DNA from: Sva-07 sp963717385
GTDB taxonomy: Bacteria; Actinomycetota; Acidimicrobiia; Acidimicrobiales; Ilumatobacteraceae
Length of the DNA: 64,000 nucleotides
Assembly: GCA_963717385.1 (NCBI GenBank)
Contig: CAVQWE010000015.1
Span: forward strand, 1 to 64,000
Reading direction: 5' to 3'
Shown: piece by piece, positions 7,161 through 16,023 of the stretch
Layout: every line of letters begins with the position of its first letter
Numbering within the stretch: the stretch's first letter is position 1
The notes under the pieces: generated by a model
Database searches by the model: none
Told to the model about the DNA's origin: nothing
Seen by the model: only the letters and a program-made list of their open reading frames with translations
Translations under genes and position numbers: made by a program

Positions 7161-8093
7161 TCAGTCCCACCAGAAGAACCAGACCGGAGCGTTCAACACC
7201 GCAGCAGCGAGCACGTCGAGGTCGCCTGTTCCTTGCCAGACGTTGTCGGGAGCGATGAGGAAGTGCTCGCGCGCCACGTCGATCGCGCCGAGGTCGTCAG
7301 TCGGGGGTGACATGACGCTCATCTCGATGACATCACCGGTCATCGCGACCACCTCTGCGCCATGAGCGACAGACCAACGCTGGAAGACGGCGGCCAACTC
7401 GTGAGGCAACGGAGCGTCATTCCAGCCACCCCACATCAGATAAGCCGGTGCCTCCCAACCGTGGCGCGTCGGTAGCAGCACGATCTCCACCACGCGGAGA
7501 GGTTCTCCGCTCACGATGTCAACGCCGGTCGTGTACTGGTCTTTGTCGAAGTCGTAGGCGGGCAACGGGCTCGTCGCGTGAAGGTCGACATCGTCGATGT
7601 CCAAGTACTCCGCCCTGGCGGTCAACCAGTTGTCGATGTCGAGCGCGACCGCGTCGGAGAGAACCGACTCCACCGTCAATCCTGCGTCTTCGACCAAGTA
7701 CCCGCCCGACGCCAACGTCTGTCCGAACTCGGTCGAGATGTCACCGCCGAAGTCGACTGGTCCGCCCACGATCACCGGATATCGACCCGTCGTCGGCACG
7801 AGAGCCCGAAGGGACTTCCACGCATCGACTGCCGATTGCCCTGGTACCTCGACAACGAAGGCAATCGCATCGGTGCCTGGCAGAGCCACAGAACGATCTA
7901 CTTTCAGGCCATCACTACGCAGCAGATCGTCCAGAGTGGACTGATCGTCGAGATGTGAACCGGTTCCTGTCAGGACGTCCGCAGCGGTCCGCTCCGAGCG
8001 GTCTGCCCCCGGAGCTTCGTTCCCGCACGACGCAGCGAGTGCCCCGACCGCAAACAGGACAGTCGCCGCACAACCCGCCGGCAACCTCACCAT
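7161..8093 (-). CDS. DUF4253 lipoprotein
   Basis: 310 residues from the ATG at 8093. The N-terminus is a lipoprotein signal (VRLPAGCAATVLFAVGALAASC) with the lipobox LAASC, so the protein is probably anchored outside the membrane. The C-terminal ~110 residues fit DUF4253 (YLMWGGWNDAP, VFQRWSVAHGAEVV, GAIDVAREHF, VWFFWWD at the end). The function of this domain is not established. The frame extends upstream to 8225, but that part is arginine-rich noise. It is the last gene of the accessory stretch on this side. Confidence 0.75.
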   Translation of the reverse strand: MVRLPAGCAATVLFAVGALAASCGNEAPGADRSERTAADVLTGTGSHLDDQSTLDDLLRSDGLKVDRSVALPGTDAIAFVVEVPGQSAVDAWKSLRALVPTTGRYPVIVGGPVDFGGDISTEFGQTLASGGYLVEDAGLTVESVLSDAVALDIDNWLTARAEYLDIDDVDLHATSPLPAYDFDKDQYTTGVDIVSGEPLRVVEIVLLPTRHGWEAPAYLMWGGWNDAPLPHELAAVFQRWSVAHGAEVVAMTGDVIEMSVMSPPTDDLGAIDVAREHFLIAPDNVWQGTGDLDVLAAAVLNAPVWFFWWD

Positions 8094-8472
8094 CACGCCT
8101 CGAGAACGGCAGAGGGTCGATCTGCCCGCGCTAGTCCGTCCGCACGCGCGCTGACGCAGTCGCAAGACAGCTGCACGCATGACCCACCGTTTCGAACCGG
8201 GGCCAGGCTGAAGCGGACCTTTCACGATGTCGACATCGGCACATGAGACGAATCACTTGATCGTGCCCGGCGTCGGTCCTACCCCAAAGATGGGAGTCAG
8301 CACGCGATGAGCCGCACCCACAACCACGGCGTTCGCACACCGCGTCGCGCCGCAGTCCGAAGCCTCTTTGTGTCAACCCCCAGTTTCCGAGGTGTCGGCG
8401 GGCGCGCTGACGGGAGCCTCTGGCGTTGCGGGAGACTGGGTCGTAGGGTTGGTTGCTGGGTCCGGGAGTGAC
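8094..8472. other. gap without a supportable gene
   Basis: About 380 bp. A minus-strand open frame (8131-8376) is cysteine/arginine-rich and looks like chance. No copy of the intergenic repeat family was seen, so the array may end here. Nothing else could be supported. Confidence 0.4.
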
Positions 8473-8775
8473 CTATCCGAAGAGCCGGCCGTTCAGGATG
8501 TTGAGCCGGTCACGCTGGATTGCGAGCGGCAGATCGACGCCTGACCACGTGCGCCGGAAGCCGAGCGGAGCACGGGACGTTTCGCGATGCGCTTGTCGCT
8601 CGGATCCCAGGCGATCTCGATCGAGCGGTCTGTGCCGGACCAAGACGGGTGGCGGTCGCACTGGAGAGCGGTGCGGTCAGGGGCGCAGCAGTCCCAAGCT
8701 TCAGGCGGCTGCTCAGTGCGCCGCCTGGGGTGGGGCAGGCTCGTCGCACCCCACAGAGTGATGCTGCACGGTGAG
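8473..8775 (-). pseudogene. possible frameshifted remnant downstream of the 8776-9378 gene
   Basis: Two overlapping minus-strand frames look protein-like in part: one has SGTDRSIEIAWDPSDKRIAK, the other ends in WSGVDLPLAIQRDRLNILNG before a stop at 8473. Joined by one indel they would form about 70 residues. No start or family is evident. This may be a remnant or chance. Confidence 0.22.
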
Positions 8776-9378
8776 CTATGGCGGTGTGACCGATCCGTTT
8801 GCTGCGCTGCGCCATTGTTGATCTTCGAGTTGCCAATCGATGGCGGTGATCCTGCCTGCGGCAGTCGCCCGCACAGCAACGCCCAACCGTGCAGGCAACG
8901 GGGTGACCCTGGTGCCATCGAAGACGGCAAGATCTCTCGCCAGGGGCCGACCGACCAGCACCCAGCTCGGCGTAGAAGTCGGGGTCTTGACTGTGCCGAT
9001 GACGGCGCCCAACTCCTTGGGGACTGCGCACGTGCACACCGTCTGCAAGCCAACACCTCTGGCCTTGCTTCGTACCCAGTGGGGATAGAACGGCATCGAA
9101 ATCAGCCCTGCCATTGCGACGAACACCAACAGCATGGCTGCGGACCCTGGGTTCACCACGGCGTAGGCCGCCACGATCCCGGCCGCGAAAACGGCCCCTC
9201 GGGCCCATTGCAGAGGCCACCGGAAGCGGTTCGGCGCCGGTTGATCGAACGAGATGACATGCCGGGCCGGGTCGATTGCGACATGCCGGAACTCCGACGG
9301 AGCATCCAGCGGCAGATTCCCGTGGTGCCCTCTCGACGGCGCCGGTTCCACGAGGTCAAGCGTAGACCGCCCGCCCAT
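8776..9378 (-). CDS. membrane protein with two TM segments, unknown function
   Basis: 200 residues. A soluble N-terminal part (1-55) is followed by two adjacent hydrophobic segments (about 60-77 and 78-98) ending in YPHWVRSKARG, then a soluble C-terminal domain that looks like a small beta-rich fold (VLVGRPLARDLAVFDGTRV). The first ATG in frame (9378) is used. It is codirectional with, and 45 bp downstream of, the DUF7711-like gene, so the two may be co-transcribed. Family not recognised. Confidence 0.55.
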   Translation of the reverse strand: MGGRSTLDLVEPAPSRGHHGNLPLDAPSEFRHVAIDPARHVISFDQPAPNRFRWPLQWARGAVFAAGIVAAYAVVNPGSAAMLLVFVAMAGLISMPFYPHWVRSKARGVGLQTVCTCAVPKELGAVIGTVKTPTSTPSWVLVGRPLARDLAVFDGTRVTPLPARLGVAVRATAAGRITAIDWQLEDQQWRSAANGSVTPP

Positions 9379-9423
9379 CGGGCCGTCGGCCGGCTCCGAC
9401 GACCTCGAAGTGGTGCCAGCCCG

Positions 9424-10026
9424 TCAGCGGCCGAACTCGGTGAGTGCGTCCTCGAGTTCGGTCACGGCGGTGGCGGCGCGCCAGAGCTGATCTTCGGGGC
9501 TGGTGTGGCTGCGGTTGTTGCGCCGCCAGTCGTGGTCCCAGTACCGGGCAAGGATGGACCGCAGGTGCGCCTTGGAGACTTCGAGTTCAACGCCGACCTG
9601 TTCGACGAGTTCGGCTCGGTCGGGGTCGACCAGACCGGAGACCACTCCTGATCGCAGTTCGTCGATGAGGCCACTCTCGATGCCGTTCGACGCGGACCAG
9701 AATCGGGCGACGCGCTGGTCGCGGTACGTCCATGCCGGCCATGCCGCGGGACGGTAGGACCACAGCATCGGTCGCTTGCCGAGGCGGAGCTGTTCACCGA
9801 CCCACTCGGCGGTTGGATGGGCTGCGAGCCAGGGGAGTTCGTCGGGAGGAAGATCGATCATCAACACGACCGTGCCGTGGTCGATCTCGTCGGAGGACTC
9901 GAGCAGTGCGCCAGCGACCCACATCTCGGTGAGTGGCCAACCAATCGGAGTCCGACCCAACCGCAACTGCTCGGTGGCGACCTCAGCCATCTCCACCAGG
10001 TGACGGATCGCGGTCCCACGTTTCAC
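9424..10026 (-). CDS. DUF7711-like conserved hypothetical protein
   Basis: 200 residues from the GTG at 10026 (VKRGTAIRHLVEMAEVATEQ). The pattern TPIGWPLTEMWVAGALLES, then PPDELPWLAAHP, then YWDHDWRRNN resembles an actinobacterial family that I recall as DUF7711. The family name is from memory and should be checked. It is soluble with no signal peptide. The frame stays open upstream to 10212 but overlaps the tail of the FG-GAP reading frame, so the GTG start is preferred. Confidence 0.6.
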   Translation of the reverse strand: MKRGTAIRHLVEMAEVATEQLRLGRTPIGWPLTEMWVAGALLESSDEIDHGTVVLMIDLPPDELPWLAAHPTAEWVGEQLRLGKRPMLWSYRPAAWPAWTYRDQRVARFWSASNGIESGLIDELRSGVVSGLVDPDRAELVEQVGVELEVSKAHLRSILARYWDHDWRRNNRSHTSPEDQLWRAATAVTELEDALTEFGR

Positions 10027-13000
10027 ACCAACAGTGTGGCCGACGTCGGGCACCGTGATGGTGCCGCGGACTGCCCCGGCCGGCCGGCACCGATGGGTAC
10101 TCTGGTGCCGTACTTCGGCGACGATTTCGAGTGCCGCACGAGCGGCTCCGTGCCCACGGATTGCCCACGAACGAGTCGGTATTGGCCGATACGAGACAAC
10201 ACCAGTCAGCACGTGAAAACGCGTCGTGCCTGATCAGAGCACACGAAACGGCACACGTCGGTACCAGGCGGACGGTCCTGGAGCGATTTGTAATCATGAG
10301 GTGGCGAGTTCGATCCTCGCACCCGGCTCCACGGTCACCCCAGCGTGGACGGACGACGCCGAAGTGGTCGAGCCCTACGGGTCGACTCGGTCGTCGTGGA
10401 GGGCCTTGCGAGGTGGTGAGGCGCAGGGTCACTTCGCCGCTGCTGTCCGAATCTCCGTAGACGGCGATCTGGTACACACGCCCGGCCTCGGCGGTGAACG
10501 AGACGATGGTGACTTCTTCGTACGGCCCTGCCGATTGGCCATCGTTCGAGTCGACCTCGATGAGCGTGTCCAGGCTGTCGCCCGACCAGACGGCCATGAT
10601 CGAGTTCGATTGCCAGTCCTCGATTTCGACGAGGCCGTCGACGGGGGCTGTCCACTCCCACCAGACCGACCCGTCAGGGGTGCGACCCACCGACGGCAGG
10701 GGTTCGTCGGGCTCCAACGTTGCGGGCACGTAGGCGCCGGTCACGGAGGCACCCACGAAGTCGATGCGGTCGGCGAAGTCGTCGTTTGCAGGGAGTCCAA
10801 CCGAACCGATGTTCAGTTGCACGTCGCCGGGCGATGATTCGCCCTCGAACCAGTAGCTGTACACCGCGATCTGATAGCTGGCGCCTGCTGTCACACCGAG
10901 GGTGAGGGCGCTCTGGAGTCCTCCGCCGCTGTCATCGTTCGACTTGAGCAGCGTGAGCGTGGCGAGTTCCTCACCGTCCCAAACGCCGAGCACCGTGTCG
11001 AAGGTGCTCCCGATCGTGTCGAACCGGACAAAGCCGTCGGAGGTCGCCGTCCACTGCCACCACACCGATTCCCCGCCGAGTGCCCACTCGCCCGGTTGGG
11101 TCGTCGCCCCGATGTTGCTCCCGTACTGGGAGCCGACCGTGGCCGTGAAGCGGTTCTCGAAGTCGTCGTTCGGTGGCCGCTCGACGCCGGGGCCGTCGAG
11201 GGCCCAGTCGATCGCACTGCCGATCAGGGCTGCGCCATCGGTGGTGAGTTGTTGTGCTCCGAGGTAGTTGGGGAACAATGCGACGCGCGGTCCCGGCGAC
11301 GGTGAGCCATCGACCAGTAGGTCACCGGTGCCGTACGAGAAGATGACGGCACGATTCGGTTGTGAGGGCGCGATGGCCACGACGTCGGCGGTCGGTGCCG
11401 GGGCGCCGTACGACAGCTTCTGCGCGTCGGAATACACGCGGACGTTGCCGGCCGGCAACCCAGCGGCGAGCCGGTGTGCACTGTCGACGATGGTGATGTC
11501 GGTCGAGACAGTGGGTGTTTCACCCGAGGCCGACATCTCCATGTCGTCGAACAGGTACCCCTCCCAGATGATCACCGGAACCGGGGCGTCTCTGAAGACG
11601 TTGCCAACCTTGGTCGGCACGACGGACGTCGAGATGAAGATTGCGGCGTAGCGGTTGGGGTCGATCGAGGCGAGATCGCTGTCGTCGTCGACGATCGTGA
11701 GATCGAGTCCGGCACCTCGGATGATGTCGGCGATGTCTCGGTCGCCGCCTGGTGGCCGGGTGCTGCCGGCAACGAGTAGAGCCGCAGACTCGACGGGAAG
11801 ATTGTTGTTGAACCACACCGTGTCGTCACCCCACCAGTTGGCGACGAACGCGTCGAGATCCCTGTCGCCGTCCAGGTCGCCGAGCGCCACGCCCTGGCTT
11901 CTCGTCGAGAAGGAGACTTGGCCGGAATCGGAGAACGCGCCCGTGCCATCGTTGATCCACACGTGATCGTTCAGCGCGCCGCTGTTGGAGGCCGTGAAGG
12001 CGTCGAGGTCGCCGTCTCCATCGAGGTCGCCGAGGGCGACGTCGACATCGGCATCACCATCGAGGCGTTGGCCGGAGTCGGCGAACACACCGGTCCCGTC
12101 GTTGATCCAGACCTGGTCTGGGATCCCTGCCTCGGCTGCATTCCTCACGTGTGTGGTCACGAAGGCGTCGAGGTCGCCGTCGCCGTCGATGTCGCCGAGA
12201 TCGAGCCCCAATGCCCACACGTTGCCGACGCTGAGACGCTGGCCGGAATCGGTGAAAAGGCCGTTCCCGTCGTTCGTCCAGACCCGGCTGTCACCGTTTC
12301 CCGAGACGAAGGCGTCGAGGTCGCCGTCGACATCGAGGTCTCCGAATCCAACCCAGCCCATCGACGCCGTCCCGAGTCGTTGGCCGGAGTCGGTGAAGGT
12401 GCCGGTGCCGTCGTTGAACCAGATGCGGTTGTCGACACCGTCGGCGGGGATTCCGTCGGCGGCGAAGATGTCGAGGTCGCCGTCGGCGTCGACGTCGCCG
12501 AGGAACGCCATGCTCTCGTCGCCGAGTCGTTGGCCGGAGTCGGTGAAGGTGCCGGTGCCATCGTTGACCCACACCTGCGCGCCGGAGGTGTTCGACACCA
12601 CCGCGTCGACATCGCCGTCGTTGTCGACGTCTCCGAGTTCGACCCACAGCGCACCACCGGATCCGATCGGTTGTCCGGAGTCGCTGAACTGCCCGGTTCC
12701 GTCGTTCGACCAGACCCGGCTCGGCTCGCCGACGTCTTGGTTCGTGACCAATGCGTCGAGGTCGTCATCGCCGTCGAGGTCGGCGAGTGCAACGGCACTC
12801 GACGACAGGTTCCCGTGCCCCAAGCCGAAGCTGAAGTTGGCGGTCGAACGTGCGGTTGGGCTCGGATCACACGTGTCGCCGATGGCGTCCTGGTCAGTGT
12901 CGAACTGCAGGGCGTTGAAGTCGAGCGCTGAGCCCGCCCTGTACGGGCAGTTGTCGACGTCCTCCGCCACCGCGTCGCCGTCGGTGGGTCCAACCGATTC

Positions 13001-13726
13001 CTGGTCGACGAGCCACCCCATTGCTGCGTGGACGAGCGTCCGAGCGTCGCCGGTGAGGGTGGCGCCGTACGACGGGAAGAACGCAACGCGGGCGCCGGCG
13101 GCCGGGCGGTCGGTGAGTTGCGAGCCTGCTTCGAACCCGAAGATGGTGAGTTGCTTCGAGGTCCCACCCGAGTTCGCAACGGGTTCGATGCCAGGAGCTG
13201 CATCGTCGAGCCCGTAGTTCATCTTTGCGGGCGATCGGTACACCGCCACGACGCCTGAGAGTCCACCCGCGAGCGGATGTGAGACGTCGGTGATCTGAAG
13301 CGTTGTCCGTTCGGTGAGTTCCCGCCCGTTTCGCTCGGCCAGCGACATGTCGTCGAAGAGGTAGGGCTCGGCAACGAGGACCGGTGTACCGACGTCGACG
13401 AGCCGGTCCCGGAGCACCGTCGGGACGACCGACGACGAGATGATCACGAGGTCGGCTGCCTCGGCCTCGGCCGCGGTGATCGACTCATCGGACACCGTCG
13501 ACACACAGCCGGGCAACGCTTCTTCGACGGCACTCAGGAAGGAACCGTCTCCCCGTGGGGCGGGCGAGGTGCTGGCGACGAAAAGAGCGACCTTCGGACA
13601 GAGAATGCCCTGCGCAACGGGCGGCGCTCCGACAATCGGGGTGATGGTGGCGGCCAAGGCGAGGCACGTGAGCACGCCCAGTGAGATGCGTGGGTGGCGT
13701 CGACGCGGGGTGCTCGATCGAGTCAT
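9983..13726 (-). CDS. large secreted FG-GAP/VCBS-repeat protein
   Basis: The start is the ATG at 13726, since GGAGG sits 8 nt upstream; a GTG at 13735 is also in frame. A signal peptide (about residues 1-39) is followed by a Rossmann-like GATase-type domain (40-240), a Ca-binding-like segment (DVDNCPYR, DTDQDAIGDTCD), and about seven FG-GAP repeats (pattern LGDLDGDGDLDAF ... VWINDGTGTF). A second GATase-like domain and two pre-peptidase-C-like beta domains (NDDFENR, NDDFADR) come after. Natural coding seems to end near 10405. The last ~140 residues read through a tRNA remnant and into the next gene, while one frame over a stop occurs at 10375, so a 1-nt indel near 10400 is likely. Probably an extracellular binding or adhesion protein. 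Confidence 0.7.
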   Translation of the reverse strand: MTRSSTPRRRHPRISLGVLTCLALAATITPIVGAPPVAQGILCPKVALFVASTSPAPRGDGSFLSAVEEALPGCVSTVSDESITAAEAEAADLVIISSSVVPTVLRDRLVDVGTPVLVAEPYLFDDMSLAERNGRELTERTTLQITDVSHPLAGGLSGVVAVYRSPAKMNYGLDDAAPGIEPVANSGGTSKQLTIFGFEAGSQLTDRPAAGARVAFFPSYGATLTGDARTLVHAAMGWLVDQESVGPTDGDAVAEDVDNCPYRAGSALDFNALQFDTDQDAIGDTCDPSPTARSTANFSFGLGHGNLSSSAVALADLDGDDDLDALVTNQDVGEPSRVWSNDGTGQFSDSGQPIGSGGALWVELGDVDNDGDVDAVVSNTSGAQVWVNDGTGTFTDSGQRLGDESMAFLGDVDADGDLDIFAADGIPADGVDNRIWFNDGTGTFTDSGQRLGTASMGWVGFGDLDVDGDLDAFVSGNGDSRVWTNDGNGLFTDSGQRLSVGNVWALGLDLGDIDGDGDLDAFVTTHVRNAAEAGIPDQVWINDGTGVFADSGQRLDGDADVDVALGDLDGDGDLDAFTASNSGALNDHVWINDGTGAFSDSGQVSFSTRSQGVALGDLDGDRDLDAFVANWWGDDTVWFNNNLPVESAALLVAGSTRPPGGDRDIADIIRGAGLDLTIVDDDSDLASIDPNRYAAIFISTSVVPTKVGNVFRDAPVPVIIWEGYLFDDMEMSASGETPTVSTDITIVDSAHRLAAGLPAGNVRVYSDAQKLSYGAPAPTADVVAIAPSQPNRAVIFSYGTGDLLVDGSPSPGPRVALFPNYLGAQQLTTDGAALIGSAIDWALDGPGVERPPNDDFENRFTATVGSQYGSNIGATTQPGEWALGGESVWWQWTATSDGFVRFDTIGSTFDTVLGVWDGEELATLTLLKSNDDSGGGLQSALTLGVTAGASYQIAVYSYWFEGESSPGDVQLNIGSVGLPANDDFADRIDFVGASVTGAYVPATLEPDEPLPSVGRTPDGSVWWEWTAPVDGLVEIEDWQSNSIMAVWSGDSLDTLIEVDSNDGQSAGPYEEVTIVSFTAEAGRVYQIAVYGDSDSSGEVTLRLTTSQGPPRRPSRPVGLDHFGVVRPRWGDRGAGCEDRTRHLMITNRSRTVRLVPTCAVSCALIRHDAFSRADWCCLVSANTDSFVGNPWARSRSCGTRNRRRSTAPEYPSVPAGRGSPRHHHGARRRPHCWCETWDRDPSPGGDG
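10286..10331 (+). other. 3' half of a tRNA-Thr (TGT) gene, att-like remnant
   Basis: 46 nt match a tRNA from the anticodon loop (TTTGTAA, anticodon TGT) to the 3' end: T arm GCGAG-TTCGATC-CTCGC, acceptor strand ACCCGGC, then TCCA. The 5' half is missing. Such 3' halves are typical of attachment sites left by integrating elements. The 23 nt at 10304-10326 recur at 13887-13909. Confidence 0.6.
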
Positions 13727-13841
13727 GCTGTCCACCTCCAGGGTGGGATGCGGTTGTCGGTACCTCCATGCTCTGGCTGCCGCCCGCCCGCAGGCAGGGC
13801 CAAAGGTCCCTCCGACCGCACACCGACAATCGCCCGGTCGC

Positions 13842-13918
13842 GCCGGGTGGGCTCAGTTGGTCGAGCACACTTGTCACCATCGGGTCGCGAGTTCGATCCT
13901 CGCACCCGGATCGATCCA
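13842..13918 (+). pseudogene. degenerate tRNA-like sequence
   Basis: The acceptor strand GCCGGGT, a D arm (GCTC-AGTTGGTC-GAGC), the T arm GCGAGTTCGATCCTCGC and ACCCGG are recognisable. The anticodon arm is about 3 nt short and does not pair, and the first base of the acceptor is mismatched. It shares 23 nt with the tRNA-Thr remnant at 10.3 kb. I read it as a tRNA pseudogene or an att-like relic. The rest of the gap 13727-14016 shows nothing else. Confidence 0.45.
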
Positions 13919-14016
13919 GCTGGATCACCCCGGCGATCCCGGAGGCGGGCTCTCGCATGCGGCATGATGTCTGACAGAACACACCGACGTGTTCGCAACC
14001 CGACTGTGAGGCCCTC

Positions 14017-14403
14017 GTGATTCGACTCCTACTCCGCACCGTTCTCGCTCTGCTCGGCAATGCGCTCGGGCTCTGGATCGCCTCGTTGCTCCTCGACGAC
14101 ATGAGCGTCAGCGGCACATCCTTCGTCGTGGCCGTGGTGATCTTCACGGTGCTCACCGCCGTGCTGCAGCCACTGTTCACGAAAATCGCGATGCAGAACG
14201 CTCCCGCACTCCAGGGCAGCAGTGCACTGGTGACCACGCTGGCTGCGCTGGTGATCACCGACCTCGTGTCCGACGGCTTGTCGATCAGCGGCCTGACCAC
14301 CTGGGTGCTGGCAACGATCATCGTCTGGCTCGCCACGATGCTCGCCACGATCCTGCTGCCGATGTTCCTCTTCAAGGAACTGCTCGAGGACTCCAAGGAC
14401 TGA
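14017..14403 (+). CDS. 4-TM phage-holin-superfamily-IV-like membrane protein
   Basis: 128 residues from the GTG at 14017 with four hydrophobic segments (about 3-26, 33-58, 66-85 and 95-118). The order and short loops match the small four-helix family annotated as mycobacterial 4-TM phage holin (PF04020 type). Such genes are common in actinobacterial chromosomes and need not be phage. Convergent with the hydrolase gene. Confidence 0.65.
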   Translation: MIRLLLRTVLALLGNALGLWIASLLLDDMSVSGTSFVVAVVIFTVLTAVLQPLFTKIAMQNAPALQGSSALVTTLAALVITDLVSDGLSISGLTTWVLATIIVWLATMLATILLPMFLFKELLEDSKD

Positions 14404-14448
14404 CTGGCAACGTGGATGCCGCACGGGCCGCTCGCTCCTCGACGGCGG

Positions 14449-15216
14449 TCAGGATCTCGGCGCGGTGAGGACGGGGATGAGCGCCTGGGCGACGGCTGCG
14501 GGGGATTCTTCGTGGGAAAACAGGCCGACCCCCGCGAGCACGTCGATGGTGGCGTCGGGGAACTCATGGGCCATGGCTCGTGCCCGATCGACGGGGAAGA
14601 ACGGGTCCCGGTCGCCCCAGACGAGCTTGACCGGTACGTCGATGCGGCGGTGGATGTCGGCGAGTTCGGTGACGTAGCGCATCTCGAAACTCTTCAGCAC
14701 CTTGGCCTGGGCTGCCCGGTAGTCCTTGTCGTTGTGGAGGGGGTCGAAGAAGAACTCGGCGAACTCGCCGTCGAGGAGCGAGCGGTCCGCGAACGCGTCA
14801 CCGAACACCAGACCCATCCGGCGCACGCGCGGCGTGCCGGCAACCCATCCCAAACCGGCGGCGAGACCGGGCAGTCTGCGCGATGCGACGAACGACGTGA
14901 ATCGCCAGCTCGGGTCGGCCGGTTCGGTGTTGATGAGCCCCATCGCTCGGAGGCGAGTGTCGCCGACCATGGCGTGACGAGCGATCATCCCGCCGCTGTC
15001 GTGTCCGACGACGGCGACATCGTCGAGGTCGAGAATGTCGACGACCCGTTTGACGCTCTCGATGTGTTGTCCGATCGAGAGCGTCGTGTTGGAGTCGTAT
15101 CGGCTCGACCCAGCCGACGGCAAGTCGATGACGTGGCACGTCACATGGTCGACAAGGTGGGGGAGCAGTTTGCGCCACGTGGCGCCACTCACCGGCCACC
15201 CATGAACGAAGAGCAC
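14449..15216 (-). CDS. alpha/beta hydrolase, N-terminus displaced by a likely indel
   Basis: 255 residues from a GTG at 15216 beginning at the oxyanion strand (LFVHGWPVSG). The nucleophile elbow GHDSGG (instead of the usual GxSxG) puts Asp at the nucleophile position, as in haloalkane dehalogenase and epoxide hydrolase relatives. A late acid lies near VWGDRDPFFP; the expected C-terminal His is probably in GLFSHEE. The true protein is about 38 residues longer: the frame upstream reads TEAEATNLFRTEPDRFLDVG but has no start, while an ATG at 15328 joins it if one extra C is removed. Divergent from the tetR gene. Confidence 0.7.
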   Translation of the reverse strand: MLFVHGWPVSGATWRKLLPHLVDHVTCHVIDLPSAGSSRYDSNTTLSIGQHIESVKRVVDILDLDDVAVVGHDSGGMIARHAMVGDTRLRAMGLINTEPADPSWRFTSFVASRRLPGLAAGLGWVAGTPRVRRMGLVFGDAFADRSLLDGEFAEFFFDPLHNDKDYRAAQAKVLKSFEMRYVTELADIHRRIDVPVKLVWGDRDPFFPVDRARAMAHEFPDATIDVLAGVGLFSHEESPAAVAQALIPVLTAPRS

Positions 15217-15389
15217 ATCGGGGCCAGATCCGACGCGGCGGTAGGCGGCTTCACCGGCGCCGACGTCGAGGAATCGATCGGGCTCGGTGCGGAACAGGTT
15301 GGTTGCTTCGGCCTCGGTGAGTCGACATCAGGTTCCTCCGGGAGCGGTGGGTCGGGGCGAGGATGCCTCGCAGGTGCACGTCGTCAGTT

Positions 15390-15428
15390 GTAGTGATCAC
15401 TGCGAACCATAGTTGCAGTGACCACTAC
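15390..15428. promoter_or_regulatory. palindromic operator of the TetR regulator
   Basis: Arms GTAGTGATCACTGC and GCAGTGACCACTAC (one mismatch) are separated by 11 nt. The site lies between the divergent hydrolase and tetR genes and reaches over the annotated tetR start. It fits autoregulation plus control of the hydrolase. Confidence 0.6.
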
Positions 15429-15969
15429 GATCAAGGGAGTGGGTCACAAACACACCAAGGAAGACATCCTCGCTGGGGCGATCGCGGCAGCGATCGACGA
15501 CGGGATCAGCCAGCTCACCTTCGGTCGGCTCGCCAAACGGCTCGGCATCAGCGATCGAATCATCGTCTACTACTTCCCCACCAAGAACGATCTCATCAGC
15601 GAGGTCATCATCGCCATGGGGCTCCAGCTCCAGGTGGCACTCGCCCCCGCGTTCAGCTCGCCCGCCGCCAACCACACCGAGATGATCTGCCTGGCCTGGC
15701 CGCTGCTCGCGACACCTGAACACGACGCCGTGTTCGCCCTGTTCTTCGAGGCGAACGGGCTCGCCGCCGTCGGCCGCGAGCCGTACGACGAACTCGTCCC
15801 CGGGCTCGTCAACGCATGGATCGACTGGGCGGCCAACCTGATCGATGCCCCCGACTCACGAGCCGAAGCCGAAGCAGCGATAGCGATCATCGACGGCCTC
15901 CTCCTCCTGCGACAACTCGCCGGCCCCGACGCGTCCAACCGCGCCGCAGCAACCATCAGCAACACCTGA
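15418..15969 (+). CDS. TetR-family transcriptional regulator
   Basis: 183 residues. The N-terminal HTH has the TetR pattern: TKEDILAGAIAAAIDDG, then LTFGRLAKRLGISDRIIVYYF, then KNDLISEV. The C-terminal ligand domain is unspecific. The GTG at 15418 lies inside the palindrome; the GTG at 15439 (VGHKHTKED) would clear it and may be the real start. It likely represses itself and the divergent hydrolase. The ligand is unknown. Confidence 0.85.
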   Translation: MTTTIKGVGHKHTKEDILAGAIAAAIDDGISQLTFGRLAKRLGISDRIIVYYFPTKNDLISEVIIAMGLQLQVALAPAFSSPAANHTEMICLAWPLLATPEHDAVFALFFEANGLAAVGREPYDELVPGLVNAWIDWAANLIDAPDSRAEAEAAIAIIDGLLLLRQLAGPDASNRAAATISNT

Positions 15970-16023
15970 ACGCGGCGCAGCACCGTTGCGTTGCCCGGAT
16001 GCGTCAAGATGGACCGGTGACAA

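Noticed and set aside
8131..8376. 81-residue minus-strand ORF
   Set aside because: Composition is Cys/Arg-rich, with no domain or ribosome-binding site.
11800..12800. CRISPR-like regular repeats
   Set aside because: The spaced GC-rich repeats are the coding sequence of FG-GAP repeats and vary at codon level; there are no spacers.
13842..13918. Functional tRNA gene
   Set aside because: The anticodon arm is short and unpaired and the acceptor end is mismatched, although D and T arms look good.
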